Of a DNA stretch of 64,000 bases, positions 1 through 13,680 are shown one piece after another (positions within the stretch are counted from its first letter, which is position 1; every line of letters starts with the position of its first letter). A program made the position numbers and the translations under genes. A model generated the notes under the pieces. It had not been told where the DNA came from. It did no database searches and saw only the letters and a program-made list of their open reading frames with translations. Origin of the DNA: Blastocystis sp. Blastoise (lineage: Eukaryota; Sar; Bigyra; Opalinata; Blastocystidae); NCBI GenBank assembly GCA_039096225.1, contig JBBPEB010000013.1, forward strand, positions 2,099,989 through 2,163,988. Direction: 5' to 3'.

Positions 1-1242
1 ATAATAATAATACAATTCGTAATGATTTTTCATTTTCTTATTGTATTTTTCAAAATTTTGATGATTTAGATCATTATGTTTTTATGTTATCTATTTATTA
101 TGAAGAAAATTATATATTTTATATTGATGACAATGAAATTAATACCCAAATAATAGATAAAATACATCAAATTGGTTAGATGAAACAATATATTCATTAG
201 AAAATAATCAAATTGATTTTTTTTCTTGTATAATATTAGAAAATAAGCATTACAAATCATTATCAGGATGTTTAATAATAAAACAAAAATGGAATAGTAA
301 ATTATTAACGTATACAACAATAAATATAAAATCTCCTTTATTAATGAATACTTTCTTATTTAAAAGATCAAAAGCAATTATTAAATGTTAATCGTTTTAT
401 TACAAGAATATATTATAATTTAGAAAAGAAATATTTCTTTATCAACATTACCTTTTCAATGATTTTTTTATAATTCTTTAGTAAATAATATAATTTTTGT
501 AATCATTCCTATGTTTAAACGAAATACAGCAAAAATAATGTTAGAGAGTTTCTCAATTCAAACATATCATCCAAGTTATGTAATATTTCAGCACAGTCGT
601 CATTATATAGAAATACAAGTTTCTGTTTTTAATAATTCAAAATGTCATGTATATTAGTATGATCTAAAAATTGGAATATGAAATATCATACTAGAATATC
701 TGTTTCTTCTATTTTTGATACAAAATATATATTTTCAGTTGATGATGATAATTTTATGCAACTTAATAACATATTTCAAGAAGCTAAATCATGATTAAAT
801 CAAAATAATAATTCTATATATGTAAAGTATAAAATGAATTTTATAAAAAGATTTAAGTGATAAGAAAATGGAAGATATTGTTAATAAAGATGGATCCTAT
901 AATCATGGTGGATGTACGATTTTTTATTCTCCAGAAAAAGTAAAAATATTACTTAGATATAAGATATATACATATACCTATGGAGAAGATTTAGGTTTAA
1001 GTGTAACAAATAATATAGAATATAGAACAAAAAGTTATATCATTAATATTCCTACAAAAAATACTAACAAGGGATCAATTCAAATAAAATACTGGACTAA
1101 TCAAAAAGTATCAGATTTAAAGACATATAAGGATATTCGTCTACTAGTGAATCTACTCTTAGCAAATCCAATATTTAATTATCATAAACTTTATCATTAT
1201 TATGCATCTATCTGTTTTTTCATTATAATTATAAGTTCGTAA
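1..1242 (+). pseudogene. broken glycosyltransferase-like gene, 5' end outside window
   Basis: Protein-like sequence runs from the window edge to 1242 but changes frame repeatedly (near 170, 390-490, 660 and 840-868) and has in-frame stops, for example TGA near 793. Recognisable pieces are an 'IPMFKRNTAKIMLESFS' segment near 505-555, an acidic 'SVDDDNFM' near 735-760, and a later part (868-1242) with 'GGCTIFYSP' and 'EDLGLSV'. A start-strand, a DDD-type metal site and a later acidic pair in this order suggest a GT-A fold glycosyltransferase. That is inference from motif order, not an alignment. The last 375 nt stay open and would be the C-terminal part. No intact product is expected unless several of the breaks are introns or sequencing errors. 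Confidence 0.5.
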
Positions 1243-1477
1243 TATCATTGTGAAAAATATATACAATGGCAAATATAATTTTTAAATATAGTCCTTAATA
1301 TTAATATTATTCAACTTATTTAAGTTTATTTTATTGTGCTTGAAATTGTATGCATAATTGGTTGTGTTGAAAGGTATAATAGTATAACAGGAACAATTTT
1401 TTGTTGCCACCAATATTTATTCATAAGAAAAATTAGTAATTAAACGATTTTATGAAATAATTCTTTTCAATTCCAGT

Positions 1478-1651
1478 GCCTTCCCACGTCACTGGACGGA
1501 ATTGCCACATGGCAATTGTCACCAAAATTTGTGACAAAATATTTATTTTTGACAGTGTAATTTTATATTTTTATGACTAAGTCTATTTAAGTCTGGCTGA
1601 AAGTGACAGTCAGCCCTTGTCATGGCAACTGTCACAAAAGTGAGGGAAGGC
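1478..1651. repeat. fold-back (MITE-like) element
   Basis: GCCTTCCC at 1478-1485 is matched by its reverse complement GGGAAGGC at 1644-1651, with TCACT / AGTGA just inside. Further in, ATTGCCACATGGCAAT (1501-1516) is itself a 7-bp hairpin, and CATGGCAACTGTCAC near 1621-1635 is related to the reverse complement of the left arm (ATTGTCAC, TTGCCA). The block is much richer in G+C than its flanks. Nested inverted repeats without coding capacity fit a miniature inverted-repeat element. No clear target-site duplication was found. Confidence 0.5.
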
Positions 1652-1819
1652 TCTGTTCAATTCTTTATAAATGTATTTTCTAAATTTACATAATTTTGGT
1701 GACTTTCTTCATATAAATAATAAAGGAATAAAAACTTTAGATAATTGAAAACAAAAAAGCAAAAGTGCAGATGATTCTAAAATAATAATCATATCATACA
1801 TATTTTACAAGGTATTCTA

Positions 1820-1859
<40 letters not shown>

Positions 1860-2622
1860 CATAAAATAGTAATAATGTTTCTATTTGTTTGAGTTTCTAT
1901 TGTTAATCTTCATTAAATGTGATCAGTAATATACATAACATCTAGATAGTATTTTATATAAAGTTTTAATTTTTAGGCTATAAAGTATATATAATTTTTT
2001 GTTGTTTTCGTTATGCTTTTTTTATAACCATTTATATTTAAACTTATTTTTTGTGACATTTGATTTAAAAACACAAGATTTGTTTTAGCATAATTATTTA
2101 GAAATTTTGATAATTTATCGTATTATTATCAAAATTTAAGCTTTAATTCAAATAATGTTGTTTATAATTGATATGTGACAATAATGTTAGTTACATAAAA
2201 AATAACGCTAGTTTTAGTTATTTCTAAATATTATAATTTTATAATAAACAAAAATCTTAAAACAATTCTTGTATTTCTTTAGAAAGCTATTTTTTATCAT
2301 TTTTTAATATTTTATCATAGAATAAACTTTCTAAAACATCATATATTCTTTATTTTAAATAGATATTCGTTACCATATTAAAGTGTGTAAGAATTTTTTT
2401 AGATACCTCTAATTAAAACAAATATATGTAAATAATCAGTTAATAATATTTTTACATAGTTTCCAAAACATATAATAAAAATTAGAAAATATTTTTTAAT
2501 CTTTTAATTACTGTATATAAAAAATAACATTTTTAAGCTTTAGAAAAAAAATTATTAAAAAAGTTTTTTATGTTCTAATAGTATTCAAAGATTAACAAAA
2601 ATATAGATTTCAACAAAAATAA

Positions 2623-2787
2623 ATGCTGATATCATATTATAAATAAATGAATATAATGCTGACGTCACATAAAAAAAATTGATTTTAATGCTGACGTCAC
2701 ATAAAAATTAATTGTTTTTAATGCTGACGTCACATAATAAATAAATTTATTTTTATGCTGACGTCATATAATAAATACACTTTTTTT
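2623..2787 (+). repeat. five-copy ~33-bp tandem array carrying TGACGTCA
   Basis: Units begin with ATGCTGA at 2623, 2656, 2688, 2721 and 2755 (spacing 33, 32, 33, 34). Copies two to five contain the perfect palindrome TGACGTCA. The first reads TGATATCA. The spacer part of each unit (ATAA/AT-rich) varies, while the ATGCTGACGTCA(C/T)AT core is kept. TGACGTCA is the classical binding palindrome of CREB/ATF-type bZIP factors. Use as a regulatory array is inference. Confidence 0.75.
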
Positions 2788-4449
2788 GTTTATATCTGAC
2801 ATTAAATCAACATGAGACAATCATAAACATAAAAATATCTTTAATAAGAAGATTTTCTGGCAAATTATTTAAGCATGATTCAGCTTCAGCAAATAGATGG
2901 CCAAAAAAGATGTGTTATTGATTCTGGTTTTTTCATTCATTCAACATTCTTTCAAATGTCATTCTTTTCATTAATTCAATCGTTGTGTGAATGATACCAT
3001 AAATATATATTTAGCAAAAGACAATAAAGCTATAGAATAAATAAAACAATAGAAATATATAAAAACGGAGTCATTTGAACATAATTTTGGAGAATAAGTA
3101 TCTTATTTTGAGGACTATATATATAAATGATAGGAATTATGATAATAATGATAAAATGTAAATATGTAACTTCAATGAGAACTACTAGATCAACTGAACA
3201 AAAACCAAAACTATCACTATGATGCAGGGAATGACCTATTTAAGAGTTTTAATTGGCTAATTTTATAATATAGTCCAATAAAATTTTTAAACATTTTGAC
3301 ATTCTAAAAAAATGATTTAGAGAAAGAATTTTTCTTAAAAACAAGAAAAATAAATAAAAAGTTGATATTATTTTCTATTCTTCTTAATTCTTCTCTTATA
3401 GAGTTTATATGTTTGTGACATTTTATTTGGCCAATAGAGTCTTTATTTGACAAACAGAGCAGTTTTTAGATTTGTTCACACAACATTAGTAGTTAGAAAA
3501 AGTTGACTTATTTTCAATTAAAAGTTGTCAAAATGTATTTAATAGACCATGTAGAGGTAAAATGTAAATGAATTAATTTGTTTTACGATATTTATAAAAA
3601 AAATCAAAAACAAAAATTCAGACAGTCAATTTTTTTATAAAATCGTATTTTTTCATTATAAAATAAATCAAAATTTGAAACTGTGTCTTTTGTTTTCTTT
3701 TTTTCTGAACTTTATGTATGATTTTATATTTGATTTCAATACATTATGTTTATTTAGGTACAATGTCCTCCTTCTAAATATGTTTTATTTTTTTATAGTT
3801 TATTTTACTTAATTTATTTATTCATTTAGGAGTCAGGTTTTTAAAGATGAGGAAATTTCTTTCATTTTGAAATCGCGTTATGTGTTCTCAAAGATTATTT
3901 AGCTTTGTGAAAAATACTTTCAGTATATAATTACTTTTTAAATTAGTTATATTTATTTGATTCATTTTATAGTATGAAGTAACTTACGGTTCTTCAAAGG
4001 AAATCCTTTGTTTTCTGTGTCAGTTTAGATGAATATTTTTATTTAGTATATTATAATTACTTTTATTATTATTATTATTGTTTTTCTATTAATTTATTTT
4101 TATATTTATTTATAATAGTATTTGTCAATTTTTTATTTATATATTTTTAAATAATATTTTTATTATTAAATTTTTTATGCTAATAAATTTTATATATAGA
4201 TATACGATTAAAAGACTATAATTGAATTTGAAACATTTATATATTTAGATTGATTTTTCTCTGTCATTTTATATATAAAAATATAGATGAGTATATATTT
4301 ATTATTATTATATTTATTATATTTATTGTATCATTTATATATATTTATATAGACATAATATAATAGATATATATACATCCTTTCACTTTCTTCCCTTCTA
4401 TTATATATCACCTTTCTGTTTATATCCTTCTTTCATTTTATATATATAT

Positions 4450-5044
4450 CAATTATTAAGAGTATATCGTAAAGAAGCATTAGTATTTATTATTGATATA
4501 ATAGAATATATTATGAAAGAATATATAAGTGTTTTTTATGAACGTATAAAGAAAGGATAATATTATTTATATACTTATCAATGAAAATAATTAAGTATGA
4601 TAACTATTCAAACTATATTGTAATATAGAAATTATATATCAATATCATTAGAATTATTGTTACTTTTTTTTATTACTTAAGATAATAATAAGAATTATTA
4701 TATAAATAGAGTTTATTCTTAGAATTATTATCGAGTTGCTATCACATATTATATTATATGTATATACCAACAATAAGTGAACAATATGTTAAAGAAGTTA
4801 TTCAATTATTAAACCAATTAAATGATAAGCAATGTTGTATATATAAATATAATTATTATACTTATTATATTATATATACTTATTATTATTATTATTATAT
4901 ATATAAGCTTATCTATGGAAAATGAAATTTATTGGTTTTAAATTATTCATTGTCTATATATATATAAATGTATTTGAAGGAAATACTATGACAGATTTCT
5001 TACAACAACAAGAATATATATATTATTATTATAATTATTATAGC

Positions 5045-5082
<38 letters not shown>

Positions 5083-5260
5083 TTCAATTATAATAACCTC
5101 TTTCAAAAAAATCTTCATTATTTAATTTTTTATATGATTTATTATCTTCATTCTATTCTACTTTTTCTATTCCAATTAATATATCAAAAGAAATAGCCTA
5201 TATAAAAGTGATATACTTTATAGTAACTACTCTTCTTCCTTATTCTATTACTATATATAT
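4450..5260 (+). pseudogene. possible decayed multi-exon gene, unrecognised
   Basis: Several short stretches have protein-like composition in the + direction. One near 4457-4557 would read as a helix-rich segment ending in a TAA. One near 4762-4832 contains 'SEQYVKEVIQLLNQLND' followed by a GTATAT donor-like sequence. One near 5128-5230 contains 'FYSTFSIPINISKEIA'. Between them lie AT-only runs that could be introns. I could not join the pieces into one frame and see no start codon in good context. It may be a relic or chance open sequence. Confidence 0.25.
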
Positions 5261-6581
5261 ATTATGAATTCAGTGAATATATACATTTTTCGTGTATTAT
5301 TAATATTATTCTTTTTTTAAAATCTTTATGTGTTTTATTCAAAATAGATTTATATTAAACTTTATGATAAATAAATGTCATTACAAAATTTTTTAATAAT
5401 TAAATAATATTTTAATATTACCTATTACTTTTGATATATTTTTCAGCATAACAATTTAAATTATTTTTTATATTTTTAAATCATTCATAGTAACTTATTT
5501 CTACTCTAATAAACATAGAAGAATAAAATAAATTATTTTTTAAAAGAATGTACTAATTAGATAAACATAAAGCAATATAAGCTATTATATTTTATGAATT
5601 ACTATTTTTGAATCAATTATATCATACTAATATATCAATAGAATCAATATATAAGTGCAATTAAGACTTCATTCTCTAAAAATCTAAAAATTTATTTTGT
5701 TAATAATCTTTAAATGTTATTAATAAAAATAAAGGCTTATAACCTGTATAAAGTAGTATTAATAGATTTTTGTTTAGTAAAGACTTTTTAGCATAAAAAA
5801 AGAGAAAAACGGATATTTTTATCTATCCCCTAGATTTAAACAAAGTTTTATAAAAATTTTATATATAAATAGAAAGATGACTCTTTTTACAATTCTCAAT
5901 CTTCATATAATATATATATTTTAGATGTTTAATAAAATATATTTTTATTATTTTATGCATATAATAGTATATAAATTTCTGAATATCATCCAAATAATAA
6001 ACAAATGAATAAAATTATGAATTATGTATATATATATATTCTATTACTTATTCTGTAGGTATATTATATTATTATTTACTCAAATAATCAAAAACCAATT
6101 TTATTGAAATGGTTTGTTTTTACTAATTACATTCTAGCAATTGAAATATGATATCAAGTTTAACGCATGTCCTTTGCAATAGCTCTCTTAGAGGGTATAT
6201 ACATACATTTCTTTTTATTCTTTACATTCTGAGTCTATCTTTATAAATAGGTATTAAAAGATTCAGTGCTGTTATCGAATATCAATATGTATCTAGACTA
6301 CTTGATTAACAACTTAAACATTTTCATTTCTATAACTTAGTTTGTTTTTTTTTATTCTTTATTCTTTTCTTTTAATACTTGAATAATAATTAAACTATTT
6401 CATTTTAAATATGTATCATTGGCTGATATAAAAGAAAATAGCATTTTCATTGGGTCATTTTTAAAGATGTTTTTATTTTCTTATGAATTTTCCAAATATA
6501 TTGTTGTCTTTCCTAATACTTATAAATAAGCTGAAAATTTTCTGATTCCGTCTGATGTTAAAACCTCTCTTTATATAGTCT
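5261..6581. other. AT-rich spacer without a gene
   Basis: No coding stretch, RNA gene or repeat was recognised here on either strand. It is the 3' flank of the minus-strand gene ending at 6582. Confidence 0.5.
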
Positions 6582-9245
6582 TTATATAGAAACCTGATTT
6601 ATAATGGTAGTAAGTATTTCTATATAGGGTTGATCTTCAAAGGATGTAGAAATAGTAATAGTATATAGATCTCGATAAGAAGAAAGATGAAGAGGAGAAT
6701 CTATTAGAAACTATATAAATATTATAAATTATATATGATTATATATATACATGAATATGATTATTATTGAGAGTATAAGAATAGAGAAGAGGAGGAGAAG
6801 AAGTTAAATTAAATTGTTGATTTATAGGAATAGGACTATATAATAATAATATTAATAAAAAAAAATAAATATACATTTCATTATTATGAATATCTTTAAC
6901 AATAACATCTAATTCTCTTCTTATTTCAGGTACAAATCCCATACTGAATGTTCCTGAATAGGTTGATGATAAAGAATACTTTAAACATGTGAATGTAGTA
7001 ATTGTCACTGATGTATCCAATATAGGCATATTATTATATAATAATATAAACGTATAATTACGAGCAGTAGGAAGATGAGGTATAGTTGTATATAGATTAA
7101 AGAAAATAATAGTATTTAATTATTATTATTAATATATATATATATAAAAGGATATTTATAAGTACCAAGTGATGTAGTTTCAACTATATACATGATTCCA
7201 TCATAATAATCTTCATCTATATTTATCCTATATATATATATTCATTTATATTTATATATAATAATAATAATAGAATACCATTTAAGATTAGATTGTTGAC
7301 CCGTAATAATATGTTGATTTTCATCAAATATTTGAAATGAAAAGAATGGATCAGTTTCTAAATTAGCATTTAATATCGATGATACATGAAATTTAAGAGG
7401 AGATGTTAATCTATAAATATATATAAAGAAAATAACATAATAATAATAATATACATGAATAGAGAATAAGGAAGAGAAGATAGAGTAATAGGAATATCTT
7501 TAGAGAATAGATTATCTTGTTTATTTTGAAAGAATAGACGTATATATAAATAAGGATATTCTGATTCAGTAAGACCAATAATAGAAGACATTTCAACAAT
7601 ATAATGAATATGAATACTATAAATAAATAAATAAATAATAATATTAAATATACGTATTATTGAGTATATGTTTATCTACAGTAAAAGGAGTATCTTCTAA
7701 AGTATCAGCTCGTCGAATATCTATATCAATATATTCTCCTTCATGATTATATATAGAAAAAGAAGGATCTTCTTTTGAATATCCACCTTCTTCAATATAA
7801 TATGTAGCATTCAATGAATTAAAATATTCATCCTATTATAAATATATAATAATCATAATAATAAATAAATACTTTTAAATTCATATAGATATCTCCACAA
7901 ATAGAAATATTTGTAGAATCACAATAAGAAACATATTCAATTCCAGTCCCATGAATATCAGTATGAGCAATATAAAGAGTACCAGGAACAACAGCTATTA
8001 TAGATAATATATATTATATATATTATAAATATATTTACTTAGATAAGAATCATAGATATTTCCAGAAACTAATGTAATCAATGAAATCTTATGGAATCCT
8101 GATACTTTAGCAGGTATAGAACATGTACTAAGAAGACTTATTGAATCTGGATTCATAACATCATAATAAGTATTTCGATCTATATAAAATTATATTCAAA
8201 TTATATATATTATATATATACCTTCTACATAACTATAATCACATATTTTATATACACTTTTTAAATTAATTACTGAATTATTATATCTATAAATAATATA
8301 TATATAAATAAAGAATAAAAAATAATTACATATCAAAGAATTTAATGTTTATAGGAATAATATCACCAGCAGTATAAAGAGAATCATGAGTTACTTGAAT
8401 TGTAGATGTACTATATATATATAAGAGAATAATAATAAAAATAATATACATTTCAGTAGAAGGTATAGTAGTGATATTCCATTCTAAAGAGGACCAAATA
8501 TTATCTTCAGATAAACAATCTATTTTCACAGTGATATTTCTAACTTTTGAAGGTAATTGAATAAATGTATAAAGAGGACAAATAGAAGTATATTGATATT
8601 CTTGTGTATATATATCAAGAGAAGGAGATGTTGAAAATGAATAAAAGGATTTCTGAGTATACTATATAATAATATTATTTAATAAATAAATATATATATA
8701 TACTTCTCCATCACCTTTAATATACACTTTATATTTATCTCTTCGATTATCTAAACAATATCCATCATCATATATATCTCTTGTATATATATACATATAC
8801 GTTAATGTACCTGCAAAACTAATAGGACTGTAAAAAGTAGAATTAAGAAAAATATATAATATTATTATTGAGAGAATATAATATAAAATAATATAATAAT
8901 AAAAAGGATATATAGATTTCAGTTTTCGAACAATCATTAGGACTAATTCTACTTTGAATAGTACAATATATATAAGAATTAATCTTATCAATATCTTCTT
9001 CTTCTTCTTGATTTAGAAGACGTACATATAAATGACCATTAGAAATCTCACGAAAGAAACGAATGGATAATGTATATTGTGAAGTAGAATCCATAGTGAT
9101 TCTATAACTAAAGAATTGATCGGATTCCCCTGGAAATAAAGGAATATCAAATCCTTCTGAAGATGTCACATATAATTTTATTATAAAATTATTCTGATTC
9201 ACTAAATTATAATAGCGATCTCTTACTATTAATGTAAACTATATA

Positions 9246-9282
<37 letters not shown>

Positions 9283-12200
9283 CAACACTTCTATATAAAG
9301 GAATAATTGAATAGATAGTAGAGATAGAAGAGTAGAGATAAGAAGGAACATCACTATATACTGATAATTGGAATGGAGTATTAATCACAGATAAACCATT
9401 CACACTATAGAAATATTATTATTATTTATTATATAAATATATATATATATATACATCCATCTAAAATAAACAGATTCTGAAGTATAAGAAACAAATTGAT
9501 ATATTAATTTTTCATGTAATGGATCTATATAATAATAATAAATAATAAATAATAATAAATATATAAAATACCTTCTTTTGAAGTAAAGAAATAAGATTGA
9601 TCTGTATTTAATAGAATTGTTCCTGTAAATAATGTTGTAGGAACTGTATTATTATATTCATCACGAAAATATATTTCAAAATTATCTATATATATATATT
9701 ATTATTATTATATAAACAAAAAAATATAAATATATACGAATAATGCCAACACTAGTAGTTTTATTTGGTGGTATAAAAATAGTATTAGAAGGAAGAAGAG
9801 AACCATGAGTTACTGTCCATGCAGATAAGAATGGAGAATAATGAATAGGAATACCATCTACTGTTATATAAATATCATATATAGCTACATAGATAGCTTT
9901 TAAATATAAATAAAGAGAAGAAGAAGAAAGATAGGAGAAGGTATATGTAGGAAGAGATGGAACTATATATATATATAGAATAATAATAATAAATAAATAA
10001 AATATAAAATACCCTTTCGATCACTAATAAAAGTGATTTTAATTCGTTGTTCGAGATCAATATCTATAGGTATTTGTCCACATCGACTATTAAGGAATAA
10101 TTGAAGTGGATATATAGATCCTGCAGTACTCGTGAAGAAGAGAGGATATTCAGAAGGAGTAATAGTAGTAGAAGTCAAAGGAATCGTTGATACTGTAGGA
10201 GATATCAATTGGATACCCTATTCAATATAATTATATTATTATTATTATTAATATATACATTTTCGGGTGAAATAATTTCTAAATAATATCCTGATGATAA
10301 ATGAGAGACAGAATCCTATAAACATAATAATAATAATATATAGAATAATACAAGATTGATATTGAGAGTATGTTTATTAGAGAGATAGAGATGAAGTTGA
10401 TTATATCTGGAGATCAATTGTAGAGTTAATTGTCCATTATTATAGAAGGAATAGGATACTGAAGTAATTATAGAAGGAGATTTCATTGTAGGAGGAGTAT
10501 CACCAGGTAAATATACTTGAAGAACTATATATTTATTATTATTTATTATTATTATATTTATATACTATTTTCATTAAAGAAGAATATATAAGAATTAGTT
10601 TGAGAGAAACATCGAGATTGAAGTATATTATTATAAGGAATATCAGGGTTTATTACAGGAGTAGAAGAAGAGTATTGTATATAAGGATGAAGAAGAATAC
10701 AAAATGGAGATATGGATTCTATATAATATATATAATATATAGTATATATATACCTAAATAGATATTTGATTTAAATTGAAGTATTTCATACATATAAATA
10801 TGATATCCAAATATTGATGTTTTATTAAGAGATACAGTCTAAATATATATATATAATGATAAATATATAAAAATACTTGTTGTTGAATATGAATATTTTT
10901 GAAATCTCTTGTACAATAATAAGGATTTTCTCCTTCACTGTTTAAAGTACTACTATAACTATTTCCAGAGAGATTAATAGTATTATTCATATTCGGTATA
11001 GTTGTAGTATCTTCTTTATCAATAATCATAGAAACTACTTTAGAGAGAAGAGGAGCATCACAGAGAAATGTCAAATTCGTTTGAGTTATAAAACGAGATA
11101 TAGAATCTATATAATAATATTATTTTTATTATTATTATTATGTATACTTGATTGAGTTCCACATGTTCTAGAAGCAAAGAATATAGATATAGAATAGGTG
11201 ATTCCAGGAATAAGACCTAATTTATCTGCATAATTCGTTATATTAATATGAGAACCAACTGGAGTATTATAACTATATATAATAATAATAATAATATATA
11301 ATATATATTATATATACCCTCCATAATCTAAGAATAAATGTTTATTAATAAAAACCCATAATCCATTATTCGTTTCAAAATCTATAAATTGATCTGTTCT
11401 ATTCTCATATCTATATATAATAATAATATTATATAAATATAAAATAATAATATACAAGAAGAATAGATTTGTTTTCATAGTAAACCAACATTTCTTACCA
11501 ATATATTCTTCTATTGGACTTAATGAATATCCTCCTTTTACATCTGTTAAAGGAAAATAAGTAGGACTAAAAGATATAGAATATTATATAGAATATATTT
11601 ATATATATACTAGTTAAGAGTAAGAAGGTTTTTGGTACCAATAATACCAATAAGAGGAAAAGAGAAAGAATAGGAATTATTACTTTCTGTAAACCATGTA
11701 TTGAAGGTAGAATATGTAGAATTCATAGATGCACTATAAAAAGAAGAATAAAAAAAATATTATAAAAATAATAAATATATACACAGGAAGATCATAATCA
11801 TTGAGTTCTGATTCAACGAATCCAGTTTCTTTCGAACTTCCCCATTTCTGAAAGTCAGTATTCCCTTGGGGATCTAAACAACATAATCGAGAAATCACTT
11901 CATTATTATGGAAATCATCAGTAATATCCTCTACGAAACAACATCCATCTCCTGCAGCAGTATAATCATAATAGGTACTCATTGTATATATTATAGCTAT
12001 AAAGAATTATATTCATTAATTATATATAAATATACGAGAAATAGCAACAAAAATTCGAATATTATTATCAGCATAATCATTCACTTTATCACATACTGTT
12101 TCTACTCTATCTTCTTTTGAATATAAATTTGAATATATATATCTATATATAATATAATAATACAAAAATAAATAAATATATACTTTGGATAATTTGAAGG

Positions 12201-13082
12201 TTGTTTTGTAATAAAATTATCTGTATAATGAATAATACAATCACGAATACCAAATCCTTTCTCATCAACATATAATGCATATACTCTATATAAATAAATA
12301 AATAATTAATAATTATATATATACTTATAAGTAACTGATTTTGTTTGTATTTCAATATATTCACCTCCAAGAAGTGATTGACAAGAATCATAAGGCCATT
12401 GATTCGTTATGAATTCATTAAATGTAGAATACTTTTGAAAAGTCATTATGAAATATTCATCATCAGACCAACCATTTATATTCAATATTAACAACTTTAA
12501 CGAGGTTCCTGGCAATAACGAAATAGGAAGGGAACCTATAAATATATTTTTAATTTATATTCATTTTTTATAAATAAATATGATGAGTATAATCATAAAT
12601 TTCATATTTTTAGAAATAAATAAATTATAAAAATCATACCAATTACGTCGTAATCTCTGAATGAATTATTCTCTATGTTCTTAAAGCCTGTAGGATCCGA
12701 TATATGTTCTATATAACTTCGTTTATCTGTTATAAAGTCATTATTGGAATTCGAATAAAACATTTCCCACATTTGACCTTGAAAATGATAACAATAAGTC
12801 TAAATAAATTTATAAATGATTCTAGAATTCTATTTATGTATCATTATATACAAGATAAACTTCATTACGATCTTTTCCTATCCAAACATATTCAGAATCA
12901 AAATAATAATCACCTCCTTGTTTTATCATACAATCTTGTACAGGCAATTCTCTTGATTTACCTATTCAATTATGTGGAATATTAGATAAAAGAGAGAATA
13001 GAAAAAACATACCTAATTTATTTCCAGAATAAACTGCTAAACATGTAGTATAGATGAATAAGAGTAGATAAAATATTCTCAT
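6582..13082 (-). CDS. secreted fibro-slime/PA14-like protein, about 35 exons
   Basis: The start at 13082 opens a signal peptide (MRIFYLLLFIYTTCLAVYS), so the product should be secreted. The gene is cut by about 34 introns of roughly 30-55 nt (one near 100), almost all GTAT...ATAG, for example 12962-13012, 6836-6874 and 6711-6750. Exons of 60-250 nt read on in frame across these sites to a TAA at 6582-6584, giving roughly 1,600 residues. Around residues 410-500 (nt 11,150-11,400) the sequence 'GLWVFINKHLFLDYGG', then 'LGLIPGITYSISIFFASRTC', matches the hallmark of fibro-slime/PA14-type beta-barrel domains (W-V-F-I-x-x, then G-x-x-Y, then FFA-R). That family is common in extracellular proteins of social amoebae. 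Downstream repeats of Thr/Ser-rich beta-type sequence are not assigned. No C-terminal membrane segment is visible. One exon join near 7085-7150 lacks an AG acceptor, so the last ~170 codons are less certain. Confidence 0.7.
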
Positions 13083-13253
13083 TTAATTAAATAAGAATTA
13101 TAGGATGAATTATCAGAAAGAAATAAAAGTGTTTTGAAAACAAGAAAATTCTCTTAATTATTTGTTAGAATCTCAGTGAAAAATGGTTTGTGTTATTTAA
13201 AATGAGTTTGTTTGAATTTTGTTTGATTTCTTTGTTGTTATGGAGTTGATGTG

Positions 13254-13265
13254 TTATTTATAGTG
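13254..13265 (-). promoter_or_regulatory. TATA-like box of the fibro-slime-like gene
   Basis: On the minus strand this reads CACTATAAATAA, about 170 nt before the start codon at 13082. It resembles the CGCTATAAAA box found before three other genes in the window. The distance to the start codon is longer than for the BTB-TLDc genes (about 70 nt), so the assignment is tentative. Confidence 0.3.
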
Positions 13266-13680
13266 TTAGAAGGTTTTATATTTGAATGATTATGCTGATT
13301 GTTGCTTATTATTTTAAAATAATTAATTTAATTTTGAAATAATTCATTTAATATTTAAGTTAGACGAGTATTATAATGAGTATATAAAAGTTTATGTGAT
13401 GAGTTAAATAGTATTATAGTAATTAAATAAGAGAAAAGTCTTTTAAGTCAATTTTACTTTTTAATTGTTTGTTTTATTGAATTATTTTTGATTTATTGTA
13501 TTATTTAAAACATTTTACATATTATTTGAAATCAATTAATATATTTTAGTGATACTTATTGCTATGAAAACTGAATGATTATCATAAATCTTAATCATAT
13601 GAATAATATAGCATCTATACATTTTATAGTTTACTTTAAAGCCATTTAATACTTTATAATTCATCTTATCATATTAAAAA

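Larger units (their letters stand above)
1243..4449. other. AT-rich spacer without a gene
   Basis: No coding stretch could be supported on either strand. The region holds the fold-back element at 1478-1651, an (AT)n microsatellite near 1821-1854 and the 33-bp tandem array at 2623-2787. The rest is plain AT-rich sequence with short homopolymers. Confidence 0.6.

Noticed and set aside
12143-12391. Hydrophobic minus-strand frame within the fibro-slime-like gene
   Set aside because: Most of its apparent membrane segments are translated introns. The spliced exons read in another frame.
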